Below, piece after piece: positions 12,642-21,196 of a DNA stretch of 64,000 nt (position 1 is its first letter; each line of letters opens with the position of its first letter). The DNA comes from Asticcacaulis sp. EMRT-3 (lineage in GTDB: Bacteria; Pseudomonadota; Alphaproteobacteria; Caulobacterales; Caulobacteraceae): assembly GCF_030027245.1 (NCBI RefSeq), contig NZ_JASERT010000001.1, positions 2,224,501 to 2,288,500 of the forward strand, written 5' to 3'. Both the position numbers and the translations under genes were made by a program. The notes under the pieces are model-generated. The model searched no databases. It was not told where the DNA came from and saw nothing but the letters and a program-made list of their open reading frames with translations.

Positions 12642-13178
12642 ATGAAACGTCTTGGTATCGCCTTGGCCGCCGCGGCCAGCCTGACCCTTCTGTCCGCCTG
12701 CGCCACCGCCACCCCCTATCAGGCGGCCAGCCTGACCTCCGGCAGCTATCATCCCGGCTATACCGATACCCGCATCGAAGACGACCGCTACCGCATCGGC
12801 TTTTCCGGCAATGACCTGACCTCGCGCGAAACGGTCGAGAACTATATGCTCTACCACGCCGCCGAACTGACCCTGAAGGCCGGTTATGACTGGTTTGAGG
12901 TCATCAAGCGCGACACCGACCAGAAAACCCGCACCGTCTCCACCCCCGATGACCCGCTGTGGGGCAATATGTCGTGGCGCTTCTATGGTCGCAGCCGCTG
13001 GAGTGGCTGGGGCATGGGCTTCGATGACTGGGATTCGGTGCAATATACGCGCTATGAAGCCAATGCCGAAATCCTGATGCACAAGGGCGCCAAACCCGAT
13101 GGCGACCCCGCCGCCTATGACGCCCACGCCGTCAAGGCCAATCTCGAACGCCAGATCGTCCGGCCCGTTCCGAAATAG
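12642..13178 (+). CDS. CC0125/CC1285-type lipoprotein
   Basis: Envelope lipoprotein of 178 residues. The signal MKRLGIALAAAASLTLLSAC ends in a lipobox (LSAC) with Cys at residue 20. The conserved block GYTDTRIEDDRYRIGFSGN followed by DLTSRETVENYMLYHAAELT and GYDWFEV matches a lipoprotein family I know from Caulobacter, named after loci CC0125 and CC1285. Function unknown. A strong bidirectional terminator follows. Confidence 0.8.
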   Translation: MKRLGIALAAAASLTLLSACATATPYQAASLTSGSYHPGYTDTRIEDDRYRIGFSGNDLTSRETVENYMLYHAAELTLKAGYDWFEVIKRDTDQKTRTVSTPDDPLWGNMSWRFYGRSRWSGWGMGFDDWDSVQYTRYEANAEILMHKGAKPDGDPAAYDAHAVKANLERQIVRPVPK

Positions 13179-13185
13179 CTTCAGC

Positions 13186-13216
13186 AAAAAGGCCGGTGCT
13201 GAACCGGCCTTTTTTC
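13186..13216. terminator. Bidirectional intrinsic terminator
   Basis: A GGCCGGT/ACCGGCC stem with A5 before it and T6 after it separates the lipoprotein gene from the convergent DUF6065 gene. Confidence 0.88.
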
Positions 13217-13987
13217 TTATCTGCGTGATTTGGGGCGAAGAATTTTCGGGGTCTTGAGGCGGCGCTTATTCATGTGCTCCTCGATCTTCTCCACCCCGCC
13301 TGACGGGGCCGGCTTCTCGCCACGGAAATAGAACTTCTGCCACTGTTCCTTAACCGCTTCGGGATCGCGGCGCGTCAGGCTGTCATTAAATTCGCTGCGC
13401 ATCTTCGCCCAGGCCTGAAACTGGTTTTTCAGATCGGGATCGCTTTCCAGCGTCTTGATCACCGGCTGAATCTCGTCCTGCTTTTTGTGCTCGACCACCT
13501 GAATGAAGCAAAACGGCTCGCCCTTCTTGAAGCTGACCGCGCCGGGGCGCGTCATCAGCCAGTTCATGGTGAAGGGAAAGGGCAGCCAGTCGGTTTCGAC
13601 CAGCCCATTGAGCGGCTGGATGCCGTCCTTGACATGGTTGGGCGCACCCGATGCCTGCACCGCAAAGCCCGGCGGCGTGCGGAACATATAGCCGGTGTGA
13701 AACGTCACGACGCCGTGCGTAAAGTGCGATGTCACCAGATGTTCGAGATTATAGTTCGGGTCGGTGTCACAGCCGATAATCAGGTCGTCCTTGCCCTTGC
13801 CGCCATTCCAGATAATGGTGAAATCGACCGGGCAGAGGATTTCCCAGCCGGTCGTATTGGCCATCGTCAGGGGCAGGCAGCGATAGGGAAAACGCGATTG
13901 AAACGCATCCATCCAGTCGCGCTCGGGCCGTCCCGGCACGATTTCGGGCGGATAGGTGGTCATGACAAAGCATTCAAGTTCCATCAT
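13217..13987 (-). CDS. DUF6065 family protein
   Basis: Cytoplasmic protein of 256 residues with no signal peptide or membrane segment. The segment RDWMDAFQSRFPYRCLPLTM and the following NTTGWEILCP match a family I recall as DUF6065, seen in scattered proteobacteria and sometimes near biosynthetic clusters. It has a lysine/arginine-rich tail (NKRRLKTPKILRPKSRR). Two adjacent ATG codons (13987, 13984) serve as start. Function unknown; neighbours give no hint. Confidence 0.6.
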   Translation of the reverse strand: MMELECFVMTTYPPEIVPGRPERDWMDAFQSRFPYRCLPLTMANTTGWEILCPVDFTIIWNGGKGKDDLIIGCDTDPNYNLEHLVTSHFTHGVVTFHTGYMFRTPPGFAVQASGAPNHVKDGIQPLNGLVETDWLPFPFTMNWLMTRPGAVSFKKGEPFCFIQVVEHKKQDEIQPVIKTLESDPDLKNQFQAWAKMRSEFNDSLTRRDPEAVKEQWQKFYFRGEKPAPSGGVEKIEEHMNKRRLKTPKILRPKSRR

Positions 13988-14046
13988 TTGCCTCTTGATG
14001 ATTCCGGCTTTTCTATCTCAGGCGATATGGGTAAGACTTGGGCCGC

Positions 14047-14556
14047 ATGACCGGCACCCGTTACACGCCTGAAAAACTGCTCGCAGCCTTAGACGATTTG
14101 GGGCTGAAAACAAGCACGCATCACCACGAAGCCGTGTTCCGCGTCGGCGAAGGCGACGACATCAAGGCGCAACTGCCCGGCGCCCACACCAAAAACCTGT
14201 TTTTGAAGGACGATAAAGGCCAGCTCTGGTTGATCTCCGCCGAACAAACGACGCAGATCAACCTGAAAGCCCTGCCGAAAATGATCGGTTCCGGGCGATT
14301 GAGCTTCGGCTCGGAGCAGCGGCTGTTCGATGCGCTGGGCGTGCGTCCCGGTTCGGTGACGGCGCTGGCCCTGATCCATGATCCTGAGCATAGGGTGAAA
14401 TTCCTGCTCGATAAGGTGCTGGCCGAGGCCGAAACCGTCAACTTCCATCCGCTCACCAATACCGCCACCACCGCCCTGAGCCAGAGCGATTTCCGCGCCT
14501 TTCTGGCATCCTTGGGCCGCGAACCGGTGGTGGTGGATTTCACGACGGTGGTTTGA
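14047..14556 (+). CDS. Prolyl-tRNA editing deacylase (ProXp/YbaK type)
   Basis: Free-standing trans-editing domain that hydrolyses mischarged Ala-tRNA(Pro) or a similar product. The YbaK fold signature is visible: [32 protein letters not shown] with a conserved Lys, and [14 protein letters not shown]. Length (169 residues) fits the PrdX/ProXp-ala class. Start is ATG 14047; a TTG nine nucleotides earlier is weaker. Confidence 0.85.
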   Translation: MTGTRYTPEKLLAALDDLGLKTSTHHHEAVFRVGEGDDIKAQLPGAHTKNLFLKDDKGQLWLISAEQTTQINLKALPKMIGSGRLSFGSEQRLFDALGVRPGSVTALALIHDPEHRVKFLLDKVLAEAETVNFHPLTNTATTALSQSDFRAFLASLGREPVVVDFTTVV

Positions 14557-14560
14557 GGGA

Positions 14561-14723
14561 ATCCACAGATGAACACAGATATTCAGGCCTGTTTCACGCT
14601 ACCGCTATCGTAATAGCGCGACAGGCTATGAACGGCGCGAAGCGCCTGATAGCCATGTCCTGGGCAACGCCTTTTTGCACAGTGGTCGCGAATCATCTGT
14701 GTTTATCTGTGTGCATCTGTGGA
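14561..14723. repeat. Inverted repeat leader upstream of GxxExxY gene
   Basis: ATCCACAGATGAACACAGAT (14561-14580) faces a longer inverted counterpart (14694-14723) built from ATCTGTG units and ending ATCTGTGGAT. The 113 nt between contain a nested stem (GGCTAT/ATAGCC). Similar ATCCACAGAT-type repeats are, from memory, common beside GxxExxY genes. Confidence 0.7.
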
Positions 14724-14763
14724 TAATAAACAAAGCGTGACACAAGAATCTAGGGGGGAAGGT

Positions 14764-15138
14764 ATGTCTCAAAGCGATCGTGATCCACAAACCTACGCCG
14801 TCATCGGCGCGGCAATGGAAGTTCATAATATACTGGGCATGGGTTTCCTCGAAGCTGTCTATCAGGAAGCCTTGGCCGTGGAATTCGCGGATCAAGGCAT
14901 ACCTTACAGACGCGAACATTCTCTGCCTGTCCGGTATAAAACAACAGTTCTGGCCTGCGCCTATAGGGCGGATTTCGTTTGCTTTGATAACTTTATCGTC
15001 GAGATCAAGGCTTTGTCGCGTCTTTCAGGCGCTGAAGACGGCCAGATGCTGAATTACCTCAAAGCGTCCGGTATCAAAAAAGGCCTGCTTCTGAATTTCG
15101 GAACCAGCCAATTGGCTTATCGTCGCTTTGTCGTGTGA
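14764..15138 (+). CDS. GxxExxY family protein
   Basis: Small protein of 124 residues of the GxxExxY family; the name motif is present as [11 protein letters not shown]. It has a PD-(D/E)XK-like core: [19 protein letters not shown] with Asp and EIK in nuclease-like spacing, then [21 protein letters not shown] nuclease-like fold is inferred, activity not shown. The strong ribosome binding site GGGGGGAAGG fixes ATG 14764; a GTG at 14719 inside the repeat is unlikely. Such genes are often mobile and repeat-associated. Confidence 0.85.
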   Translation: MSQSDRDPQTYAVIGAAMEVHNILGMGFLEAVYQEALAVEFADQGIPYRREHSLPVRYKTTVLACAYRADFVCFDNFIVEIKALSRLSGAEDGQMLNYLKASGIKKGLLLNFGTSQLAYRRFVV

Positions 15139-15223
15139 CATCTGCGCGTTCGCTTCGGTTGGTCGCTTGACTCCGCTGCCTCGGAAGACCATCTGACAAG
15201 CATACAGTTTGAGAGGCGACAGC

Positions 15224-16096
15224 ATGGCCAGCAACGATCCCAATATTATCGACGGTTCCGAACAGACCTTCATGAACGATGTCGTCGAGGCCTCGATGAC
15301 CACGCCGGTGATCGTCGATTTCTGGGCGCCGTGGTGCGGGCCGTGCCGTCAGTTGGGCCCCGCGCTTGAAAAGGTGGTGGGCGAGCAAAAAGGCAAGGTG
15401 AAGCTGGTCAAGATCGATGTCGATCAGAACCAGGCCATCGCCGCCCAGCTTCGCGTCCAGTCGATTCCCACCGTCTATGCCTTTGTCGGTGGCCGTCCGG
15501 TCGATGCCTTTATGGGCGCGAAATCGGAAACCGAACTGCGCACCTTTATCGAGAAACTCGGCATTGCGGACTCAGGCCCGACGGTCGAGGACACGCTGGC
15601 CTTGGGCGCTCAGGCGCTGGCGCAGGGCGACGTCACCTCGGCGCTCGAAGCCTACAGTTTCATCCTGGAGCAGGACCCGGAAAACCCCAAGGCGCTGGCC
15701 GGTATGGCGCGCGTCTATCTGAAGACCGGTCAGGCCGAGCAGGCGCGCGCCTTCCTCGATCAGGCCCCGAAAGACATCAACGACCCCGACATCGCCGCCG
15801 TGCGCGCCATGCTCGAACTGGCCGGCGACGGGCCCACCGACATCCCGGCCTTACGCGCAAAAGTGGCCGCCAATGACCGCGATTTCGAGGCGCTGTATGA
15901 TCTGGGCCGGGCATTGGCAGCCCAAGGCGATACCTCGGAAGCCATCGACACCTTGCTCGAAATCGTCAAATACGAGCCGGACTGGAACGGACAGGCGGCG
16001 CGTCAGTATCTGTTCAAGATTTTCACAGCAGTCGGTAATGACTCCCCCGTCGTCAAGGCGGGCCGCCGCCGCCTGTCCTCCATGCTGTTTTCGTAA
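15224..16096 (+). CDS. Thioredoxin-TPR co-chaperone (CnoX/YbbN type)
   Basis: Cytoplasmic redox chaperone of 290 residues. The N-terminal thioredoxin domain has the complete active site WCGPC at residues 37-41, unlike E. coli CnoX, which lacks the redox pair; Caulobacter CnoX keeps it. The C-terminal half contains TPR-like helices ([40 protein letters not shown]). Start ATG 15224 has GAGAGG upstream. The Trm112-like gene follows by 10 nt, probably co-transcribed. Confidence 0.88.
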   Translation: MASNDPNIIDGSEQTFMNDVVEASMTTPVIVDFWAPWCGPCRQLGPALEKVVGEQKGKVKLVKIDVDQNQAIAAQLRVQSIPTVYAFVGGRPVDAFMGAKSETELRTFIEKLGIADSGPTVEDTLALGAQALAQGDVTSALEAYSFILEQDPENPKALAGMARVYLKTGQAEQARAFLDQAPKDINDPDIAAVRAMLELAGDGPTDIPALRAKVAANDRDFEALYDLGRALAAQGDTSEAIDTLLEIVKYEPDWNGQAARQYLFKIFTAVGNDSPVVKAGRRRLSSMLFS

Positions 16097-16106
16097 AGAG
16101 ATAAAG

Positions 16107-16316
16107 ATGAGCGACCTTGATTCCGCCAAGCCCGATGCCGAAATCGACCCGCGCCTGCTGGAGGCGCTGGTCTGCCCGGTCACGCGCCGCCCGCTCACCT
16201 ATGACAAGGCGGCCCAGGAACTGATCAGCCCCACCGCCGGCCTGGCCTTTCCGGTGCGTTCCGGGGTACCGATCATGCTGGTCGATCAGGCGCGCCGGTT
16301 CGATCCGGTGAAGTAA
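16107..16316 (+). CDS. Trm112-like zinc-ribbon-type protein
   Basis: 69-residue protein of the Trm112/YcaR family. It contains [20 protein letters not shown] and [17 protein letters not shown], the family's two conserved blocks; only one Cys of the zinc-binding CPxC pair remains (CPVT), usual for bacterial members. Eukaryotic Trm112 activates methyltransferases; bacterial role unclear. Confidence 0.9.
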   Translation: MSDLDSAKPDAEIDPRLLEALVCPVTRRPLTYDKAAQELISPTAGLAFPVRSGVPIMLVDQARRFDPVK

Positions 16317-16321
16317 TAAGA

Positions 16322-16355
16322 ACCCCGCATCATTTTTGATGCGGGGCCATTTTAT
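16322..16355 (+). terminator. Intrinsic terminator after Trm112-like gene
   Basis: CCCCGCATCA pairs with TGATGCGGGG across a T-rich loop and is followed by CCATTTTA. It separates the operon from the convergent small gene. Confidence 0.85.
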
Positions 16356-16358
16356 TCC

Positions 16359-16538
16359 CTAGCGTTTGCTATTGGGAGTAATACGTATCGGCTTCCAGGT
16401 TGCCCCCGGAGTAGTTGTGGGAGGCAAAGGCTTGTTGTCGGGAACCGTCGTAAAATTTGGACGAGGCCCGCCACGGGGGCCGACTTCTTGAAAAATTCCA
16501 CCTTTGTTGCCGGTGGATTGGCCTGGTTTCTGACCCAT
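16359..16538 (-). CDS. YjzC-like small protein (59 residues)
   Basis: Small gene on the minus strand. ATG at 16538 is preceded by AAGGAG with 8-nt spacing, an excellent ribosome binding site. The translation starts MGQKPGQSTGNKGGIFQEVG, then PRGGPR, and later KPLPPTTTPGATWKP. This order (G-x-K-x-G-x-S-G, then VGPRGG, then PLPPT-P-P-G) is what I recall of YjzC-like proteins, short basic proteins of unknown function. It ends in a basic tail (PNSKR). It stands alone next to an AT-rich, possibly foreign intergenic block. Confidence 0.72.
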   Translation of the reverse strand: MGQKPGQSTGNKGGIFQEVGPRGGPRPNFTTVPDNKPLPPTTTPGATWKPIRITPNSKR

Positions 16539-16897
16539 AGGTCAAGCTCCTTAGAAATAAGAATAATATTCTGCGAAGCATTGCTATTTTAGAGCTTTTA
16601 AAAGCTGCAATTTGAACTAGAATCCAAACTTAGGAGATGCTTCGCGTCTTCTGCTAGAGGGGAGGATCGATTTATGCCGCTAAACATTGGATCGACCTTC
16701 CCTCACACTCGTTTTGATCGCTAACGCCAACCGCTACGAATAATTTGGTTGATTTTCTGGGCAGAACACCTCCGACTCGCATATGTTGTATACAAGCGAT
16801 AATAAACCACAAAATGCGGTTATGTTGGAGTCGATTTGTTGGTTTCGTTGTGACTTTTTAGTTAATGCACAGTTAAAAGCATAACCAATTAAAATTA
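16539..16897. other. AT-rich intergenic block with a CtrA-type box
   Basis: 359 nt visibly richer in A+T than the surrounding genes. It carries the promoter of the small minus-strand gene and a perfect TTAA-N7-TTAA motif at 16862-16876. A 16-codon reading frame with a good Shine-Dalgarno sequence starts at 16674 but has no other support. No other gene seen. Confidence 0.5.
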
Positions 16898-18178
16898 CTA
16901 CACATTTTCGCCCTTCAGCAACCTCGGCAAGTCACCCGTGGCGGCACCCGCATCCTCCATCACGAAGGTGCGCAAGGCTGGCACGCGGTTGAAGATGCCC
17001 ATGCCGACATCGCGCACCGTGCGCACCAGCGGGTTGCCGGTCGAAAACAGCCGCACGAAACCATCCATGATCGCGGCGGTCGAGACATTATCGAAGCGCC
17101 GCCATTTGGCATAACGCTCCAGCACCAGATCGGAGCCCAGGTCTTCGCCCAGCCGCGCCGCTTCGATTAGCACTTCGGCGAGGGCCGCCACATCCTTCAG
17201 GCCGAGATTAAGCCCCTGTCCGGCAATCGGATGGATGCCGTGGGCCGAATCGCCCACCAAAGCCAGCCGCCCCTTGTGCATCTCCTGCGCTAATCCTAAG
17301 CCCAAGGGATAGATGAACTTATCGCCTATCAGCTCGACCTCGCCCAGGAAATCACCGAAACGCGCCATCAGATGCGCATGGAACAGTTCGGGCCGCACGC
17401 TCATCAGCGCCTTCGCCTTGGCGTGTTTTTCCGACCAGACGATGCAGGCGCGGTTCCCGGTCAGAGGCAGGATGGCGAAAGGCCCGGTCGGCAGGAAATG
17501 CTCATAGGCCACATGGCCGCGCTCAAGAAGCGAAGCGTTAGCGCTACGAGAAACTGGCGGCTTTTCCATCTTCACCGTGCAGACCACGGCGCTCTGGTCG
17601 TAGTTCCAGTGGATGTGGTGAATGCCCGCCTTGTCGCGCAAAGAGGAACGCCGCCCTTCCGCCGACACGATCAAAGGCGCACGCAAAACCTCACCCGTAT
17701 CAAGTTCGATCTCGGCCATCGACGCGGTTTCACGGCTGTCGCTGACCGATACCGGGCTGAACAGATCGACGCCGCTTTGGGTGATCGCCTCGTACAGCGC
17801 CTTCCGGGTCTGGCGGTTTTCGACCATATAGCCGAGCGGCTCATCGCCGGTACTATCTGAGATTTCACTCGCCGTAAAATGCAGGAAAAACGGCAGGGGC
17901 TTGGGCGAGGCCGCCCCCGGCAAATGGCCATCGCTGACCACAATCTCATCCATGCGGCAGGCATGGTGTTCCAGCACCTGACCGACGCCGAGCGCCTGCC
18001 ATTGCCGGAAACAGGCATAGGCAATCGCCGAGGCGCGCCCGTCATAGGCCACATCGAGTATATCATCAAACGACTGGCGCTCGACCAGCGCCACGTCCAG
18101 CCCGCCCTGCTTCAGGGCCAGGGCCAGGGTCATGCCGGCCATGCCTGCGCCTGCGATCACCACATCATAGTTTTTCAT
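16898..18178 (-). CDS. UbiH/UbiF-type FAD-dependent hydroxylase
   Basis: Flavoprotein monooxygenase of the ubiquinone hydroxylase family. The dinucleotide-binding motif VVIAGAGMAGMTLALALKQGG is at residues 6-26, the second FAD motif GDSAHGIHPIAGQGLNLGLK near residue 300, and a DG-like motif (VSAEGRRSSLRDKAG) in between. Position on the benzoquinone ring cannot be assigned from sequence. ATG 18178 has AGAGGTG upstream; the GTG at 18187 is less likely. Divergent from ftsK. Confidence 0.88.
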   Translation of the reverse strand: MKNYDVVIAGAGMAGMTLALALKQGGLDVALVERQSFDDILDVAYDGRASAIAYACFRQWQALGVGQVLEHHACRMDEIVVSDGHLPGAASPKPLPFFLHFTASEISDSTGDEPLGYMVENRQTRKALYEAITQSGVDLFSPVSVSDSRETASMAEIELDTGEVLRAPLIVSAEGRRSSLRDKAGIHHIHWNYDQSAVVCTVKMEKPPVSRSANASLLERGHVAYEHFLPTGPFAILPLTGNRACIVWSEKHAKAKALMSVRPELFHAHLMARFGDFLGEVELIGDKFIYPLGLGLAQEMHKGRLALVGDSAHGIHPIAGQGLNLGLKDVAALAEVLIEAARLGEDLGSDLVLERYAKWRRFDNVSTAAIMDGFVRLFSTGNPLVRTVRDVGMGIFNRVPALRTFVMEDAGAATGDLPRLLKGENV

Positions 18179-18358
18179 GAAAAACACCTCTGCCTTTTAT
18201 CATAGAGGCCGCCCCGAAAAGCGCAATGCACAGAGGTCGCGTGCCCCTTTCCGCCGTCGAAAAATGCGCGCCCATCGCACATCGTAAACAGGTTTTAACC
18301 ATTTCCGTGGCAAGTGGGAGCCTTGCTGCTTCCTCTCTCTTCCTGTTTTGAATGTGAT

Positions 18359-20791
18359 ATGGCCACACTGACCGCAACCCTCTGGACCGCTTTTGATACG
18401 CACCTGCGCGCCATCTGGCGCTCGGCACCAATGGCGCGGATGCGGGGTGCCTTTATTACGCTGGCCGGAGCGGTGGGCATGGTGTCGCTGGCCACCTATA
18501 ATGCCGACGATCCCAGCCTCAACACGGCGTCGAGCGGCGAAGTCCATAATGCGCTTGGCTATTACGGGGCGATCATGGCCGACATTGCCGCCCAGTCGCT
18601 GGGGCTGGCCGCCTGGCCCGCCGCCGCCCTGATGGTCTATTTTGGCCTGCAACGCACCTTCCATCCCGATCCCGACCAGACGCGCGGCAAGCTGCGCCTG
18701 CACGCCTTATGGGCCGTGCTGTTCGTGCTGGCCCTGGCCGCCGCCATCGCGCCGCTCAACAGCGGCAGCGATCCGGTGGTGGCGCGCAGCTTTGGCGGTT
18801 TCTGGGGCGCGGGCCTTAACCACCTGCTGTTCGCCCTGTTCGATTTCATGCACCTGCCGGGCGCGCTGATCGTGGCCAGCCTGATCTTCGCCGGTATCGC
18901 CGTCTTTGCCTTCAACCAGACCTTCAGCCTGAAATTCGACGCCTATTTGCGCGCCGGTCAGGCTACGGCCTCGATGCTGGCCGAGGCGATGGGCCGCCTG
19001 ACCCACCGCGCCACCTCACCCGATGAGGATGCCGCGCCCGTGCGCCCGAAACGCGCCCGCAAGACCAAGACCTTTATCGATGAAGGCGCCTATGACGGCG
19101 CCATCGACGAAGATCCCGGCTTTTCACCGCGCATGGCCTTTTCGCCGGAAGACGACAGCGTGCCGGACTTCGCGCCGCGCATCCTGTCCGATAAGCCGGT
19201 AGCCGCGCCTGTGGTCAGCGACATCAAACCGCTGAAGCCCTCAGCCCGCGAAGCCGCTGAAAAACAGCCGGAATTCGAATTCCTGCGCCCCGGTCATTTC
19301 CGCCTGCCTGAGCTGTCCATCCTCGCCAAGCCCAAGCCGCGCAGCCATACCTTCGACGAAGACTCCTTGCGCCAGAACGCCCGGATGCTGGAAAGCGTGC
19401 TGGCCGAATTCGGCGTCAAGGGGGTGATCGACCAGATCCGGCCCGGCCCGGTGGTGACACTCTACGAACTGGCCCCGGCGGCGGGTGTGAAGGGCGCGCG
19501 CGTCGTGGCCCTGGCCGACGACATCGCCCGCAACATGTCGGCGCGTTCGTGTCGCGTCTCGATCGTGCAGGGCCGCAACGCCATCGGTATCGAACTGCCC
19601 AACCAGAAGCGCGAAACCGTTTATCTGCGCGACCTGCTGGCCAGCCGCGAATATGAAAATACCGGCCACACCCTGCCGATGGCGCTGGGTGAATCGATCG
19701 GCGGCGACCCCTATATCACCGATCTGGCCAAGATGCCGCACCTTCTGATTGCGGGCACCACCGGTTCGGGTAAATCGGTCGGCGTCAATGCCATGATCCT
19801 GTCGATCCTGTACCGCCTCGATCCTGAGCAGTGCAAATTCATCATGATCGACCCCAAGATGCTGGAACTTAGCGTCTATGACGGCATTCCGCATCTGCTG
19901 ACCCCGGTGGTCACCGATCCGAAAAAGGCGGTGGTGGCGCTGAAATGGACGGTCAAGGAGATGGAAGACCGCTATCGCCGCATGTCGAAGATCGGCGTGC
20001 GCAATGTGGCCAGCTATAATGAACGCGCCCGCGCCACCGCCGCCGAGGGCAAGAATTTCGTGCGCAAGGTGCAGACCGGTTTTGATGAAACCGGCCAGCC
20101 CGTCTATGAAATCGACGAAATGGTGCCCGAACCCATGCCCTATCTCGTCGTGGTCATCGACGAGGTGGCCGACCTGATGATGGTGGCGGGCAAGGATATT
20201 GAGGGCGCGGTGCAGCGTCTGGCTCAGATGGCGCGCGCCGCCGGCATCCACCTGATCATGGCCACGCAGCGCCCGTCGGTCGATGTCATTACCGGCACGA
20301 TCAAGGCCAATTTCCCGACGCGTATCTCGTTTCAGGTCACATCGAAGATCGATTCGCGCACCATTCTGGGTGAACAGGGGGCCGAACAACTGCTCGGCCA
20401 GGGCGACATGCTCTATATGGCGGGCGGCGGGCGCATCACCCGCCTGCACGGGCCGTTCGTCTCCGATGAGGAGGTCGAGGCCGTGGCGCAATATCTGCGC
20501 GATCAGGGCACGCCCAACTATCTCGAAGACGTCACCTATGGCGGCGATGAGGAGAGCAGCGAAGGCGGCGCGGGCGAAGGCGGCGGATCGGGCGATGATC
20601 TTTATGACAAGGCCGTCTATTACGTCACTTTTGATCGCAAGGCCTCCACCTCCTATATCCAGCGCAAGCTCCAGATCGGTTATAACCGCGCTGCCTCGCT
20701 GATGGAGAAGATGGAGATGGAAGGCGTGGTCGGCCCGGCCAACCATGTCGGCAAGCGCGATATTCTGGTCGGCCCGCCTCCGGGGCATTAG
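18359..20791 (+). CDS. ftsK: DNA translocase FtsK
   Basis: Septal DNA pump that clears chromosome termini and activates XerCD at dif. From ATG 18359 the protein is about 810 residues: four hydrophobic segments in the first 200, an acidic and basic linker, the alpha-beta motor with Walker A GTTGSGKS near residue 466 and Walker B-type LVVVIDEVADLMM, and a C-terminal gamma winged-helix domain (YVTFDRKASTSYIQRKLQIG) that reads KOPS sites. The linker is short compared with E. coli, as in alphaproteobacteria. A GTG at 18314 would add 15 unconvincing residues. Confidence 0.96.
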   Translation: MATLTATLWTAFDTHLRAIWRSAPMARMRGAFITLAGAVGMVSLATYNADDPSLNTASSGEVHNALGYYGAIMADIAAQSLGLAAWPAAALMVYFGLQRTFHPDPDQTRGKLRLHALWAVLFVLALAAAIAPLNSGSDPVVARSFGGFWGAGLNHLLFALFDFMHLPGALIVASLIFAGIAVFAFNQTFSLKFDAYLRAGQATASMLAEAMGRLTHRATSPDEDAAPVRPKRARKTKTFIDEGAYDGAIDEDPGFSPRMAFSPEDDSVPDFAPRILSDKPVAAPVVSDIKPLKPSAREAAEKQPEFEFLRPGHFRLPELSILAKPKPRSHTFDEDSLRQNARMLESVLAEFGVKGVIDQIRPGPVVTLYELAPAAGVKGARVVALADDIARNMSARSCRVSIVQGRNAIGIELPNQKRETVYLRDLLASREYENTGHTLPMALGESIGGDPYITDLAKMPHLLIAGTTGSGKSVGVNAMILSILYRLDPEQCKFIMIDPKMLELSVYDGIPHLLTPVVTDPKKAVVALKWTVKEMEDRYRRMSKIGVRNVASYNERARATAAEGKNFVRKVQTGFDETGQPVYEIDEMVPEPMPYLVVVIDEVADLMMVAGKDIEGAVQRLAQMARAAGIHLIMATQRPSVDVITGTIKANFPTRISFQVTSKIDSRTILGEQGAEQLLGQGDMLYMAGGGRITRLHGPFVSDEEVEAVAQYLRDQGTPNYLEDVTYGGDEESSEGGAGEGGGSGDDLYDKAVYYVTFDRKASTSYIQRKLQIGYNRAASLMEKMEMEGVVGPANHVGKRDILVGPPPGH

Positions 20792-20931
20792 GGGTCAGCG
20801 GCGGGGGGCTTCGCATCGGTCGTTCGATCCGTGCTTGCCTTTCGTTCACTCCGGCTTCACTTTACGGCCACTTTCCGGCGCTGAAATGTCTTTTTCGCGC
20901 CCTGCAATTGCCTTGGCGGGCATTTAGGTTG

Positions 20932-20973
20932 CTAGAGCCTGATGCATAGGTTCTAGAGCCTGATGCATGGGTT
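20932..20973. repeat. 21-bp tandem direct repeat, two units
   Basis: CTAGAGCCTGATGCATAGGTT is followed immediately by the same unit with one substitution (A to G at position 17). Each unit begins with CTAGAGC, the same end motif as the 116-bp element, and contains the palindrome ATGCAT. Confidence 0.85.
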
Positions 20974-20985
20974 TGCATCGCTTAC

Positions 20986-21141
20986 TTCCCTTCTCCCCTT
21001 GGCTTAAAAGGGGAGAAGGTGGCCTGAACGGAGTGAAGGTCGGATGAGGGGCTTGATGGGTACACAAAGAATGCCCCTCACCCGGTCGCCATCGCTGCGC
21101 TTGGCTCCCGTCCTCTCCCCGCTTCGCAGGGAGAGGGGAAG
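20986..21141. repeat. Long structured intergenic repeat, copy A
   Basis: Starts with a CTTCTCCCCTT/GGGGAGAAG hairpin, continues through GTGGCCTGAACGGAGTGAAG and GGATGAGGGG, then ATGCCCCTCACCCGGTCGCC and ends in a CTCTCCC...GGGAGAG hairpin. An inverted copy lies at 23331-23482. It resembles the intergenic mosaic elements of Rhizobiales and Caulobacterales. Confidence 0.85.
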
Positions 21142-21196
21142 ACAGCGATTCCAAGTCAAATCATTCTAGACAATCGCCAAACACGAAAGACACCGC

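Larger units (their letters stand above)
20792..21196. other. Intergenic region ftsK / lolA
   Basis: This 405-nt gap holds a 21-bp tandem duplication (20932-20973) and the first copy of a long structured repeat (20986-21141). The lolA promoter should lie in the final 55 nt. No gene seen. Confidence 0.6.

Noticed and set aside
14589..14604. TGTTTCACG half-site resembling parS
   Set aside because: Only the left half matches; the palindrome is not completed (CTACCGC follows), so ParB binding is unlikely.
16674..16724. 16-codon frame MPLNIGSTFPHTRFDR with a good Shine-Dalgarno sequence
   Set aside because: Too short to judge and no regulatory context (no attenuator or downstream plus-strand gene).
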